From: Virgisporangium aliadipatigenens
GTDB taxonomy: Bacteria; Actinomycetota; Actinomycetes; Mycobacteriales; Micromonosporaceae
Assembly (NCBI RefSeq): GCF_016863615.1
Contig: NZ_BOPF01000020.1
Location: 62,001-126,000, forward strand
Direction: 5' to 3'
DNA: 64,000 nt
The stretch's first letter is position 1, and the number at the start of each line of letters is the position of its first letter. Below the pieces are notes generated by a model. The model was not told the DNA's origin, searched no databases, and saw nothing but the letters and a program-made list of their open reading frames with translations. Below, piece by piece: positions 26,523-35,073 of this stretch. Made by a program: the position numbers and the translations under genes.

Positions 26523-28880
26523 ATGAGTCTGCTTCTGCGCGCCGTCGACATCGTCGACAGGTACCGGTGGCGTTGGCTGCTTGTGGAAAGTGCGACGGGC
26601 CGGCCACTGGCCGACCATCCGGTCGGACTCGACCCGTCCGCACCCGAGATCGCCGCGCTCACGCACCTGTACACGCACATCCGGCAGGCCGCCGACGCCG
26701 ACGCGGAAACCGCACGTCTCGGCGAGTGGATGGGAACCCAGGTGCTCGGCGCGTCGATCGGCCGGGCCATCGTCGCCGAGCGGCCCACCGTGGTTCTCGT
26801 CGAGGGCGCCGCACGCGTGTGCCCACTCCCGCTCGAACTGTCCGCCGTCGACGGCCGTTCGCTGGCCCGACGGGAGGACATCGTCCTGGTCCACGGCACG
26901 GACTCGATCGACCGTCCGAAAGCCGACATCGGTGAGGCCCTACGGATATTGGCCGTCTTCAGCCAACCCACCGACACGACCGCGCTCGCCCTGCGTCGTG
27001 AACGCTTCGCGCTGACGACGCTCGTGCGCACCCTCTCCGCCCGGCACAGCCTCGCGATCGAGCTGGACGTGCTCCAGTACGGCGTCACCCGCAAACACCT
27101 GTCGGAACGGATGACCCTGCGCGGAGGACCCGACCTCGTGCACATCTCCGGCCACGGCACGGCCGGCCACCTCATCCTCGAACATCCGGACGGCGCCCCG
27201 GACGTCGTCACCACCGACGAATTGGTGGAACTGCTGCGGCCCGGCCACCGCCGCCTGAAACTCGTCGTCACGTCGGCGTGCGAATCGGCGGCCACGGGCG
27301 CCTTCGACGGCCGGCGCTGGTTGGGTCTCCCGCACGTGCACACGCCGGTCGTCGCCGCGGCGGCGCCGGATCCACCGGAGAGCCTCGCCCGCACGGTGGC
27401 CCGCGGCCTCGAGTGCGCGGTGCTGGCGATGCGCCACCCGGTCACCGACGAATACTGCATCGCCCTCGCCGACGAGCTGTACCGCGGCCTGTTCCACCTC
27501 GAACTCCCGGTGGACACGGCCGTCGCGCGCGCCGTGCCACGTGCCGCCGGCCCGCACCCGTCGCGCGGTCGGCCCGCCCTGTCGGTCTTCACGCCGACGC
27601 TGCACGGGGCGAGCGCCATCGGGCTGGCCCTCGTGCCCCCGCGCGGCACGCCCCGACTCGACGTGCACGCCCCGTCGATGGCGGCCTTTCCACCGGAACC
27701 CGCGTGTTTCGTCGGCCGCACCGCGCTGCTGACCGAGGCGGGGCGGGCCCTGGCGCCGCGTTCCGGACGGACCGCCGTGTTCCTGCACGGGCCCGCGGGC
27801 ATCGGCAAGACGGCGTGCGCGCTCGAACTGGCCTACCGCCGCCAGGGCACGTTCGCGGTGTGCGCGTACTGGATGGCGCCGCCGGCGGACGGTTTCACCG
27901 GGGCGCTGGCGGATCTCGCCGGTGCGCTGGAACGTCAGCTGCGACCGTTCGGATTCACGATGACCGACTCGGTGCGGGACGTGGCGCAGCTGCGGGCGTT
28001 CCTGCCGCGCCTCACCGAACTGCTCGAGGTGCAGGGGCTGCTGCTGGTGCTGGACGGCGTGGAGACGCTGCTGACCGCGGACGGCCGCTGGCGCGACCCG
28101 CGCTGGGAGGGACTCGTCGACGCCATGGTCGGTCACGGCGGCGAGTCCCGCGTCGTGTTCACCGGCCGGGTCGTGCCGATCGGGTTGCGGGGCAACGAGG
28201 TGAGCGCGCACGAGGTGCCGCCGCTCAGCCTCGACGAGACGGCGCTGATGATCCAGGACCTGCCGCGGACCAGGGATCATCTGGACGCGGCCGACCATGC
28301 GCGGCGCATCGAGTTCGTGCACGCGGCGGGTGGCTTTCCGGGGCGGCTGCTCGACGCGGAGGCGCGTCCGCGGGAGTCGTTCGCCGTGTCGGCGCCGACG
28401 CCGCCCGTCTTCCGCCCGCCGGTGGTGGCCGCGTTCACGCCACGTCCGCCGTCCCCGCCGGCCGTTCCCCCGCCGCGGCGGGAAGAAATGTCCCCCGGTG
28501 CGACGGTGGCGGCGCTCGCCCGTGGCGTCGCCGGGATCGAGACGCACCCTTCCGGACGGACTCTGTTGGAACGGAAGCTGCGCAGGCTCGCCGGCGTCTC
28601 CGATCGTGAGACCACCGTGGCGTTCGGCAGGTTCTCGCTCGGCGCGGCGGCCCTGCTGACGGACCGGGCGCTGTATTGGTACGACCGCACGTCGTCCACT
28701 GTGGAAGCCGTGCGGTACCCGACGTTTCCCACCCGGCTCTTCCGGCCGGTGGACGGCCCGCCCGGCGTGGACCCGACGCACATCGACCTCGGCGACGGTG
28801 TGCCGCGACCGGTCGGTACGGAGGCGGCGGACGTCGCCTCCCTGCTGCGCGCCGTCGGCGAGGCACTGCGGGGCGCGTGA
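26523..28880 (+). CDS. CHAT protease fused to STAND-type NTPase
   Basis: A protein of 785 residues. The N-terminal CHAT domain has the His-Cys dyad H211 (HISGHGT) and C253 (VVTSACES). A STAND/AAA-type NTPase follows, with Walker A GPAGIGKT at 423-430 and Walker B LLLVLDGVE near 510. The last 150 residues form a beta-rich domain after a Pro-rich linker. The ATG at 26523 gives a complete CHAT domain, although its ribosome-binding site is weak; upstream sequence in frame lacks domain homology. The design is that of a signal-transducing NTPase controlling an attached protease, as in other conflict systems. It ends four bases from the convergent zinc-ribbon membrane protein. Confidence 0.85.
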   Translation: MSLLLRAVDIVDRYRWRWLLVESATGRPLADHPVGLDPSAPEIAALTHLYTHIRQAADADAETARLGEWMGTQVLGASIGRAIVAERPTVVLVEGAARVCPLPLELSAVDGRSLARREDIVLVHGTDSIDRPKADIGEALRILAVFSQPTDTTALALRRERFALTTLVRTLSARHSLAIELDVLQYGVTRKHLSERMTLRGGPDLVHISGHGTAGHLILEHPDGAPDVVTTDELVELLRPGHRRLKLVVTSACESAATGAFDGRRWLGLPHVHTPVVAAAAPDPPESLARTVARGLECAVLAMRHPVTDEYCIALADELYRGLFHLELPVDTAVARAVPRAAGPHPSRGRPALSVFTPTLHGASAIGLALVPPRGTPRLDVHAPSMAAFPPEPACFVGRTALLTEAGRALAPRSGRTAVFLHGPAGIGKTACALELAYRRQGTFAVCAYWMAPPADGFTGALADLAGALERQLRPFGFTMTDSVRDVAQLRAFLPRLTELLEVQGLLLVLDGVETLLTADGRWRDPRWEGLVDAMVGHGGESRVVFTGRVVPIGLRGNEVSAHEVPPLSLDETALMIQDLPRTRDHLDAADHARRIEFVHAAGGFPGRLLDAEARPRESFAVSAPTPPVFRPPVVAAFTPRPPSPPAVPPPRREEMSPGATVAALARGVAGIETHPSGRTLLERKLRRLAGVSDRETTVAFGRFSLGAAALLTDRALYWYDRTSSTVEAVRYPTFPTRLFRPVDGPPGVDPTHIDLGDGVPRPVGTEAADVASLLRAVGEALRGA

Positions 28881-28884
28881 CCCG

Positions 28885-29412
28885 TCACGCCAGGCGGGCC
28901 CCGCAGCCCGTGCAGTAGCTGCCGCCGCCGGCCGGGCACCCGCAGGCCCCGCACGTCTGACCGTCGGGACCGGTGGCGCCGGCCGGAAGTCCCACCGGCG
29001 CGGGCACCCGGCCGCTGTGGCGTTCGACGGCCCGCTCCACCACCTCGATCGCCTGGTTGTCCATCCGGGCGGACTGCACGAGGCCCCACACCTGCGTGGC
29101 GATCACCGGCCAGAACACGAATGTCGCCACCAGTGCCGGCAGCGCCAGCTGTCCGAGCACACCCACCCCGGCGCGCGCGATGACGGCACCGCGCTCCTCC
29201 TCCAGCCGGATCTTCAGCGCCGTCTGCATCCCGGCCACCGAACGGAACACACCGCTGCGGGTCGCGTCGACGTCCCACGCCCCGCCGCCGCTGCGCTGCA
29301 CCACCACCTGGAATCCCTTGCTGGTGAAATGGTGCGTGAGTTCCTGGACGACGGCGTCCATGTCCACCGGCCCGTCGGTCCAGATCCGGCGTTCCGACTT
29401 GAACAGTCCCAC
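28885..29412 (-). CDS. Membrane protein with C-terminal zinc ribbon
   Basis: A protein of 175 residues. An N-terminal soluble domain of about 80 residues is followed by one or two hydrophobic helices (LALPALVATFVFWPVI region, about 88-115) and a C-terminal double CxxC zinc ribbon (CGACGCP and CTGCGARL). I take GTG 29412, seven bases after the stop of the M48 gene, giving MGLFKSERR; upstream in-frame codons overlap the M48 coding end. It is coupled to the M48 protease. I do not recognise the family; it could be an accessory or inhibitor of the protease. Confidence 0.68.
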   Translation of the reverse strand: MGLFKSERRIWTDGPVDMDAVVQELTHHFTSKGFQVVVQRSGGGAWDVDATRSGVFRSVAGMQTALKIRLEEERGAVIARAGVGVLGQLALPALVATFVFWPVIATQVWGLVQSARMDNQAIEVVERAVERHSGRVPAPVGLPAGATGPDGQTCGACGCPAGGGSYCTGCGARLA

Positions 29413-29419
29413 CGCCGGC

Positions 29420-30376
29420 TCACCCGGCCACGGACGGCTGCGGGTCGTGCCCGAGCGGCACGAGTGCGGTGCCGCACCGCTGGCAGTGTCGCCACCCCGG
29501 TTGCGTGCGGCCGCCGCAGGTCCCGCACCGCGGTGCGGCCCGCACACCCGCGGCCAGCGCCGACAGCCGCGCGAACGTCTCCGAACGGGCCCACTGCCGG
29601 ATCTCCATCACCCGCACGGCCAACAGCGGGTGGGTCGAGGACTCCTTCACCTGCCACTGGATGAAGCGGTCCCACTTCGTCTCGCCCATCGCCTCGTACT
29701 CGCGGCCCTGCTCGGCGAACGACTCCACGCTCTGCGTGTACCGCGAGTCGTAGCGCAGGCCGGCGAAGCGGAACATCACCCGCGTGATCGTGTCGGTGTC
29801 GCCCATCCACGCGGCGGCGGCGCGATCGGCCGACAGCTCGCTCTTGCGGTGCCAGTTGGACAACGCCATCCGCAGCGGACCGGACCCGAGGTTGAGAGCG
29901 GCCGAGGCAACCGGGATGCTCGCCGCGCTGCCGACGTCCGTGACCGCCTCCAGGAACTGACCCATGGAGTGCAGAAGCACGTGCTTGCACAGGATGTGGC
30001 CGCACTCGTGCGCGATGACCGCCTCGATCTCGTCCAACGCCAGGTGGTCCAACAGCCCGCTGAGCAGCGTGATGGAGGTGCGGGTGGTGCCTGTCGTGTA
30101 CGCGTTCACCGGTCCCATGGAAAGGAAAAGCTCCGGCTCGTCGATGCCGAACGCCTCACAGATCGGCGGCAGCAGCCGGTAGATCTCCGGCAGCTGCCTC
30201 GGCCCCAGGCGCAGACTCTCCGCCAGTTGCGCGTTGCGGGTCAGCCGTTCGCTGTAGTTCTTCTGGTAAAAGAGCACGCCCTTCTGCAGCGCGCCCATGG
30301 ATTCGAGATGGCGGCGTGCTGTTTCGTCCGCCGGATGCAACAGGTCACTTGCCGAGAACGTGAACACCTTCACCAC
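29420..30376 (-). CDS. M48-family zinc metalloprotease with zinc ribbon
   Basis: A protein of 318 residues. The HECGH motif (HExxH) supplies two zinc ligands, and the downstream NWHRKSELSADRAA helix supplies the third (E in SELSAD), as in HtpX/Ste24-type M48 peptidases. The hydrophobic segments of HtpX are missing, so the protein is probably soluble or peripherally bound. The C-terminus has a zinc ribbon (CGTCGG and CQRCG). The start is uncertain: GTG 30376 or GTG 30373 begin the conserved N-terminal FTFSASDLLHP stretch. The zinc-ribbon membrane protein follows. It sits between two conflict modules and may degrade a target once activated. Confidence 0.84.
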   Translation of the reverse strand: MVKVFTFSASDLLHPADETARRHLESMGALQKGVLFYQKNYSERLTRNAQLAESLRLGPRQLPEIYRLLPPICEAFGIDEPELFLSMGPVNAYTTGTTRTSITLLSGLLDHLALDEIEAVIAHECGHILCKHVLLHSMGQFLEAVTDVGSAASIPVASAALNLGSGPLRMALSNWHRKSELSADRAAAAWMGDTDTITRVMFRFAGLRYDSRYTQSVESFAEQGREYEAMGETKWDRFIQWQVKESSTHPLLAVRVMEIRQWARSETFARLSALAAGVRAAPRCGTCGGRTQPGWRHCQRCGTALVPLGHDPQPSVAG

Positions 30377-30568
30377 CGGGTCATTCGGAAGCAAAACAAC
30401 GGGTGGATGGACGCTAGGACGCGTCGTATCTTGATCGGAACCGTTCGGGCGTTGCGTTCTGTGGACGGGTTGTCGACATGATGAATACCGACCCTCCTCA
30501 GTGGACAGCCACCCGGACGAAGTCGGTCGCACAATCCGTCCGCACCCTGCGGCCGTTCGGTTCATCCC

Positions 30569-32074
30569 TCATGCCGGCTCCGACAGGTCGAGCACGTCGG
30601 CGAACCGCTCCGAGCGCAGCCAATCGCTGTCGGTCTCGTCGGTGGCGCAGCCCAACGAGCCGAGCAGCCGGGCCAGCCGGTGCAACGACGGCGGTTTGCC
30701 GTCGAGCCGGACGATGTTGGAGGCCCCGTCCGCGAGGACCGGTCGCGAACGGCCGATCCGCACCACGATGGTCTTCTCCGGGCTCGCCGTCAACGCGACG
30801 CCCAAACAGAACAGCACATTGGGCGACGCTTGATACGCCGGACGGGCGGCATCCGCGTCCTTCTCGTCCCGCACACCCTCCCGCAGGACGACCACGTCCT
30901 CCGGAGCCAGCACCACGACGATCGCGCGCGCCTGAGCGAAGCACTCCCTCAGCAGGTCGACGCTCTGCGCCGACAGCACCGGCCCGTCCACGACCGACGT
31001 GACGGCCTCGATCGGACGCAGTTGCAGCGCGCGCAGGAAGCCGTGCATGTCATCGCGGACCCGGCCGTACGAACCGCAGATCACCACGACGTGACGATCG
31101 GTCGACGCGGCGGTCTCCGATGCGGCGTCCCGCGCGTTCGCGGCGTCCCTCAGTTCGAGGTCCACCGCTCGGCGGTCCATGGCGGCGATGAGCTCATCCG
31201 CGGTGTGCAGGTCGGCCGAGACCAGGTCACCAGGGGTGTCGAGCGGTGCGACGAGCGGCAGGACGGCGGTACGGATGTCCCGGGCCGCACCCTCGACCCG
31301 CCGGCGATCCTTGCGCAGCCCGCGGTTACCGGTGACGGATCCCGGCCCCGTGACGGACGCGTCGAACCGGCGATGCTCGGCGCGGATCGTGGCGGCGCGC
31401 CACAGGTAGCGCGTGAGCGGCGGCATGCCGGTCCCGTCGCCCCAGGCGAACGAGAGCAGCTCCGCCGCGTCGACGGGCCGGCCGAGGAGCAGCAAGCGGC
31501 GTGCTGACGCCGCCGCACCGGCCGGACCGGTCTCGCACATGAACACGTTGCCGCCGCCCCCGGCCTCGTCGAGATTTTTCCGACCGGCCTGGGCGTCGAA
31601 CCCGTTCGCGGTGCCCGGCACGAGTGGCGCCAGTTCGCGGGCAGCGGTCGCCAGCGAGTCGACCGGATCCTCGATCTGGGTGAGATACGCGCGTGCCTCG
31701 CCCATGAGGTCGTCGGCGTCGACCCCGACGATGCGTGTCCACCTGTCGTCGACGGCGGCCCACGGACCGGAACCCGAATCCGTGGAGTCCGTCGCGTCGG
31801 TGTCGGAGATGAGCGACAGCAGCAGGCTTCCCTCGTGACGGCGCACGATGGCCTGAACGCCCATCTTCAGGGACTCCGCAGCGCAGATCTCGCCGGACGC
31901 CGCGGCAGGCCGGTGCTCGGCCGGCATCTCGCGTTCGATCGCGACGCCGCTCATCGGGTACCACAGCCGCATGACCGAACAGCACCGCGTCCAGATCTTC
32001 CGCACGAGAAGATGACCGGCGGGTGTGTCCTGCGCGAATACGTGCCCGATGAAGTCCGTGGACCTCAGCTTCAA
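30569..32074 (-). CDS. Protein with C-terminal TIR-like (CAP12/Pycsar-type) domain
   Basis: A protein of 501 residues. Residues 1-330 are mostly helical and unrecognised. The C-terminal 150 residues match the TIR-like nucleotide-binding domain of CD-NTase-associated and Pycsar effectors: a first strand VVVICGS, AIVVVLAPEDVV, then NVLFCLGVAL. In that family the last motif usually reads NVxFELG, and its Glu may be the NADase residue; here it is Cys, so the domain may be inactive or changed in substrate. The start is TTG 32074, with GGAGGAG upstream and TTGA overlap with the STAND gene's stop. It is probably the effector of the two STAND proteins encoded upstream. Confidence 0.75.
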   Translation of the reverse strand: MKLRSTDFIGHVFAQDTPAGHLLVRKIWTRCCSVMRLWYPMSGVAIEREMPAEHRPAAASGEICAAESLKMGVQAIVRRHEGSLLLSLISDTDATDSTDSGSGPWAAVDDRWTRIVGVDADDLMGEARAYLTQIEDPVDSLATAARELAPLVPGTANGFDAQAGRKNLDEAGGGGNVFMCETGPAGAAASARRLLLLGRPVDAAELLSFAWGDGTGMPPLTRYLWRAATIRAEHRRFDASVTGPGSVTGNRGLRKDRRRVEGAARDIRTAVLPLVAPLDTPGDLVSADLHTADELIAAMDRRAVDLELRDAANARDAASETAASTDRHVVVICGSYGRVRDDMHGFLRALQLRPIEAVTSVVDGPVLSAQSVDLLRECFAQARAIVVVLAPEDVVVLREGVRDEKDADAARPAYQASPNVLFCLGVALTASPEKTIVVRIGRSRPVLADGASNIVRLDGKPPSLHRLARLLGSLGCATDETDSDWLRSERFADVLDLSEPA

Positions 32075-35070
32075 TGCTCCTCCCGCTGCGGACCGCCGGG
32101 CGACGGATGTTCTGCGGCGGCCAGTCGCGCGATCAGTTCGTCGAACCGGTTGCGTCCGGCCGGCGGGACCGTTCCCGGGCTGCCACCGATCCGCCTCTTC
32201 CAAACCGGATCGTCCTCTGTGGACAGCGACGTGATCACTGCGCGCAGCTCGCCGAATTCGTCCGGCCCGGGTGATGGACCGACGATGTCCAGTGCGGCGA
32301 GGATCACCCGCCACCCCGATGGCGGCAATGTACTGTCGCGTGTCTTCCGCAACAGCGTCACCACACTCGCGGCGTCTGTGCCGGCCGCCGTTGCGGCGTA
32401 TGCGCTGTTCGTGGTATCGGCGCGCTGTCGGGGAAGCGCAGTGCTCGGCCGGTCGACGCCCGGGTCGTCCATCGCGTTGATCGCATGCCGCACGGCGTTC
32501 TGGGACTGAATGTCGTCGAGGTCCTCGAACTTCGTCGAGGCGGAGAGCAGGGCCGAGCGGGCATCGTCCTGTCTGCCACCCCGTGCGCGCAACAGGTCGC
32601 CACGCGCCCAGGCCAGCCGGGCCTCGATCGGACCGGACGCGGACGGTGCCTCGCCCACCAGCTCCGGCAGATGGTCCGCGACGTATTTGATGTGTTCCTC
32701 GGCCGGTACCGGCTCACCGGCCGCGACCAGGGCCCTTGCCAGGACGCACCGGGCGCGCAGTTCGCCGGGGCGGTTCCCCATCCGTCGGTAGAGCATCCGC
32801 GCCTCCGCGGCACGGCGTACCGCGGCCCTCACGACGCTCCCGTCGCCGTCCTCGACGACGTTCAGCTGTTCGAGATGCAGGCAAGCCAGGCGGTACAGAA
32901 TGAACGCCTCCCGGGAGATGTCTCCCTCGCTGCGCCGGACCGCACCGCGCAACGAGTCGGCGGCCTCGCGCCACTGCTCGCGCCTGCGCCGTTCCTCGGC
33001 CTGAGCGACGGCTGACCAGAAGCCGAGTTGGTCGTCGGCGTGCCCGTCCGGATCGAATTCGGCGCCGGAGGAGACCTGGTTGTTGATGTCGTCGATGATG
33101 CGCACGAGCTGGAGTTCGTTCGTTCTGCCCAGCTCACCGAAGATCTGTCGGGCGGCGCGAAGGCGCGGCGTGACCTCGCACGGCGCTTCCTGCTGGACGT
33201 ACGCCTCCGCGAGCTTCAGCTGGATCAGGCCTTCCCGCAGGCGGGTCAAGAGCCCCGGATGGGCCCGCGCCTGTTCCAGGGCCTCCATGAGGTGCTTTCC
33301 GGCGGGGACGTATCGTTCCGCCCGGATCAGCAGGCTGCCCATGGCGCGTCGCACGTCGATCCGGCCGATGCGGTTGTTGTCGTTGTCGGCGGCCTGAATG
33401 CCGAGGGCGACGGCGTTCAGGTCGCGCTCCAGGTCGCCGTCGTGCGGGTAACACTCCCCCAGCCAGGACGCGACGCGCCAGCAGAGCGGCCAGTTCCTGG
33501 CCCGGTGCAGTTCCTCGACGCAGCCGACCAACGTGCGGTGCTCGGCACGGACCCACCTGAGCCGCTGGCGGGACTGCGCGATGTCCGCCGCCACCCGGAG
33601 CCCGATCTCGTGCCGGATCGGCGCCTGCGGAAGCGCGCTCTCGGGCAGCGTCCGGTCGATCTCCTTGACGACCGCGCCGACGATCCAGAGATACGCCTCC
33701 CAGAGCCTGCTCAGTTCCTGCGCGTATCTGGCCGGGCGGTCGTCGCCGGCCTTGCGTTCCGCGAACAGCCGCACGAGCGGATGCATCCGGTAGCGCGGAC
33801 GGTCGGCCCAGCGCCGGTCGTCGACCTCGAGCAGTTGAAGCTCCGCGAGTCGGGTGGCGATCGACTCCGCGCGCCCGACCCGGGTGTCGAACAGCAGCGG
33901 AGCGAGCACCCACGGGAGGAACGTCGGCGACGGGACGAGCGCCAGAAGGTGGAAGGCCTTCTGCTCGTCGCCCTCAAGGTGCCGGTACTGCGTCTCGAAC
34001 ACCCGTTCCGGGCTGCGGTCGCGATGGGTGAGCCGTTCCAGCCGGGTCTCCGGCGGATCCAGCGATTTGGCGATGCTGCACGGCGCCGCCCGCTCGTGCA
34101 GCATCCGTTCGGCGGCGGAACGGATCGCGAGCGGCAGCCGACCGCACGACTCCACGATCGTGGCGGTGCAGACCGGATCCCGGTACGGACTTGTCTCGGC
34201 GAGCGTGTGGAACATGTCGAGGGCGTCGTCCATGGCCGGTTCGTCGAGCCGCCAGGACGGCGTTCGCAGGCCGGCCTGCAGGTCGAGCCGGCTGGTGACG
34301 ATCACCGTGCAGCCGGACCCGGCGGGCAGCGCGTTGAGCACCTGTTGGTGGTCCCGCGCGGCGTCGAAGATGAACAGTGCTCGCCGTTGGGCCGTCAGGG
34401 TGCGGAACGTACGCAGGTTGTCCGCGGGATCCTGACTCAGCTTCTCGTGCCAGTCGAGTTGGCGCAGCAGATTGACGATTATCTCAGCTGCCGCCAGCGG
34501 ATCGCCGGCGTTGCCGAAGTTGGCGTGGTGGCTCCCGTCCGGATGGTCGTTCTCCAGCCGCCGGGCCAGTTCCTTGGCGAGCACGCTCTTGCCGACACCG
34601 GGCTTCCCGTGAATCGCGATCACCACCGGACGACCGACGGTGTCGTCGGAGACGGGTCCGGCCTCGCCCCGGCGACGGTGGTCGGCCCGCCGTTCCCGCG
34701 CGATCCGGTACGCACCGAGGATCTCGGCGACGTTCTCCCCACGGCCGCAGAACGTCGCCGAGGAGACGTCCACCTCACCGACCGGCTCCTCCGGCCATTG
34801 CGGGTCCGGCGATCCCGCCGTCACCACCGTCCCCGACTCCCAGCCTCCGTCGACGCTCCCGGCCGCCGGACCGGCTGGAACGCCGACGCCCACCCACGGG
34901 GGTCGTCGCGGGCGCCGCCACACGTCGAACAGGACCACGAGCACCAGCATCGACCCGCCGAGAACGAGGAAACGGGCCTGGGCCGACCAGTCGTCCGGCC
35001 ATACCGTCAGGGTCAGGGCCGCTGCGGCAACGGCGAGAACCGCCGCGAACGGTCGGATCGTGCGTCGCAC
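32071..35070 (-). CDS. Membrane-anchored NB-ARC STAND protein with TPR-like repeats
   Basis: A protein of 999 residues. Two hydrophobic helices at about 7-24 and 34-50 anchor it. The NB-ARC NTPase has Walker A GKPGVGKS at 155-162 and Walker B ALFIFDAA near 231, with the conserved GLPL-like motif GRLPLAI. A winged-helix region (MHPLVRLFA) follows, then TPR-like helical repeats to about residue 860 and a helical C-terminus. The start is GTG 35070, three bases after the preceding stop; no good ribosome-binding site is seen, so translation is probably coupled. STAND proteins of this kind sense a ligand through the repeats and oligomerise on NTP binding. It is followed directly by the TIR-like gene. 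Confidence 0.86.
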   Translation of the reverse strand: MRRTIRPFAAVLAVAAAALTLTVWPDDWSAQARFLVLGGSMLVLVVLFDVWRRPRRPPWVGVGVPAGPAAGSVDGGWESGTVVTAGSPDPQWPEEPVGEVDVSSATFCGRGENVAEILGAYRIARERRADHRRRGEAGPVSDDTVGRPVVIAIHGKPGVGKSVLAKELARRLENDHPDGSHHANFGNAGDPLAAAEIIVNLLRQLDWHEKLSQDPADNLRTFRTLTAQRRALFIFDAARDHQQVLNALPAGSGCTVIVTSRLDLQAGLRTPSWRLDEPAMDDALDMFHTLAETSPYRDPVCTATIVESCGRLPLAIRSAAERMLHERAAPCSIAKSLDPPETRLERLTHRDRSPERVFETQYRHLEGDEQKAFHLLALVPSPTFLPWVLAPLLFDTRVGRAESIATRLAELQLLEVDDRRWADRPRYRMHPLVRLFAERKAGDDRPARYAQELSRLWEAYLWIVGAVVKEIDRTLPESALPQAPIRHEIGLRVAADIAQSRQRLRWVRAEHRTLVGCVEELHRARNWPLCWRVASWLGECYPHDGDLERDLNAVALGIQAADNDNNRIGRIDVRRAMGSLLIRAERYVPAGKHLMEALEQARAHPGLLTRLREGLIQLKLAEAYVQQEAPCEVTPRLRAARQIFGELGRTNELQLVRIIDDINNQVSSGAEFDPDGHADDQLGFWSAVAQAEERRRREQWREAADSLRGAVRRSEGDISREAFILYRLACLHLEQLNVVEDGDGSVVRAAVRRAAEARMLYRRMGNRPGELRARCVLARALVAAGEPVPAEEHIKYVADHLPELVGEAPSASGPIEARLAWARGDLLRARGGRQDDARSALLSASTKFEDLDDIQSQNAVRHAINAMDDPGVDRPSTALPRQRADTTNSAYAATAAGTDAASVVTLLRKTRDSTLPPSGWRVILAALDIVGPSPGPDEFGELRAVITSLSTEDDPVWKRRIGGSPGTVPPAGRNRFDELIARLAAAEHPSPGGPQREEH

Positions 35071-35073
35071 CGG

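Noticed and set aside
32075-32314. Upstream extension of the TIR-like protein to 32314
   Set aside because: The extension overlaps the STAND coding end and is Arg-rich noise; TTG 32074 has a strong ribosome-binding site and coupled start.
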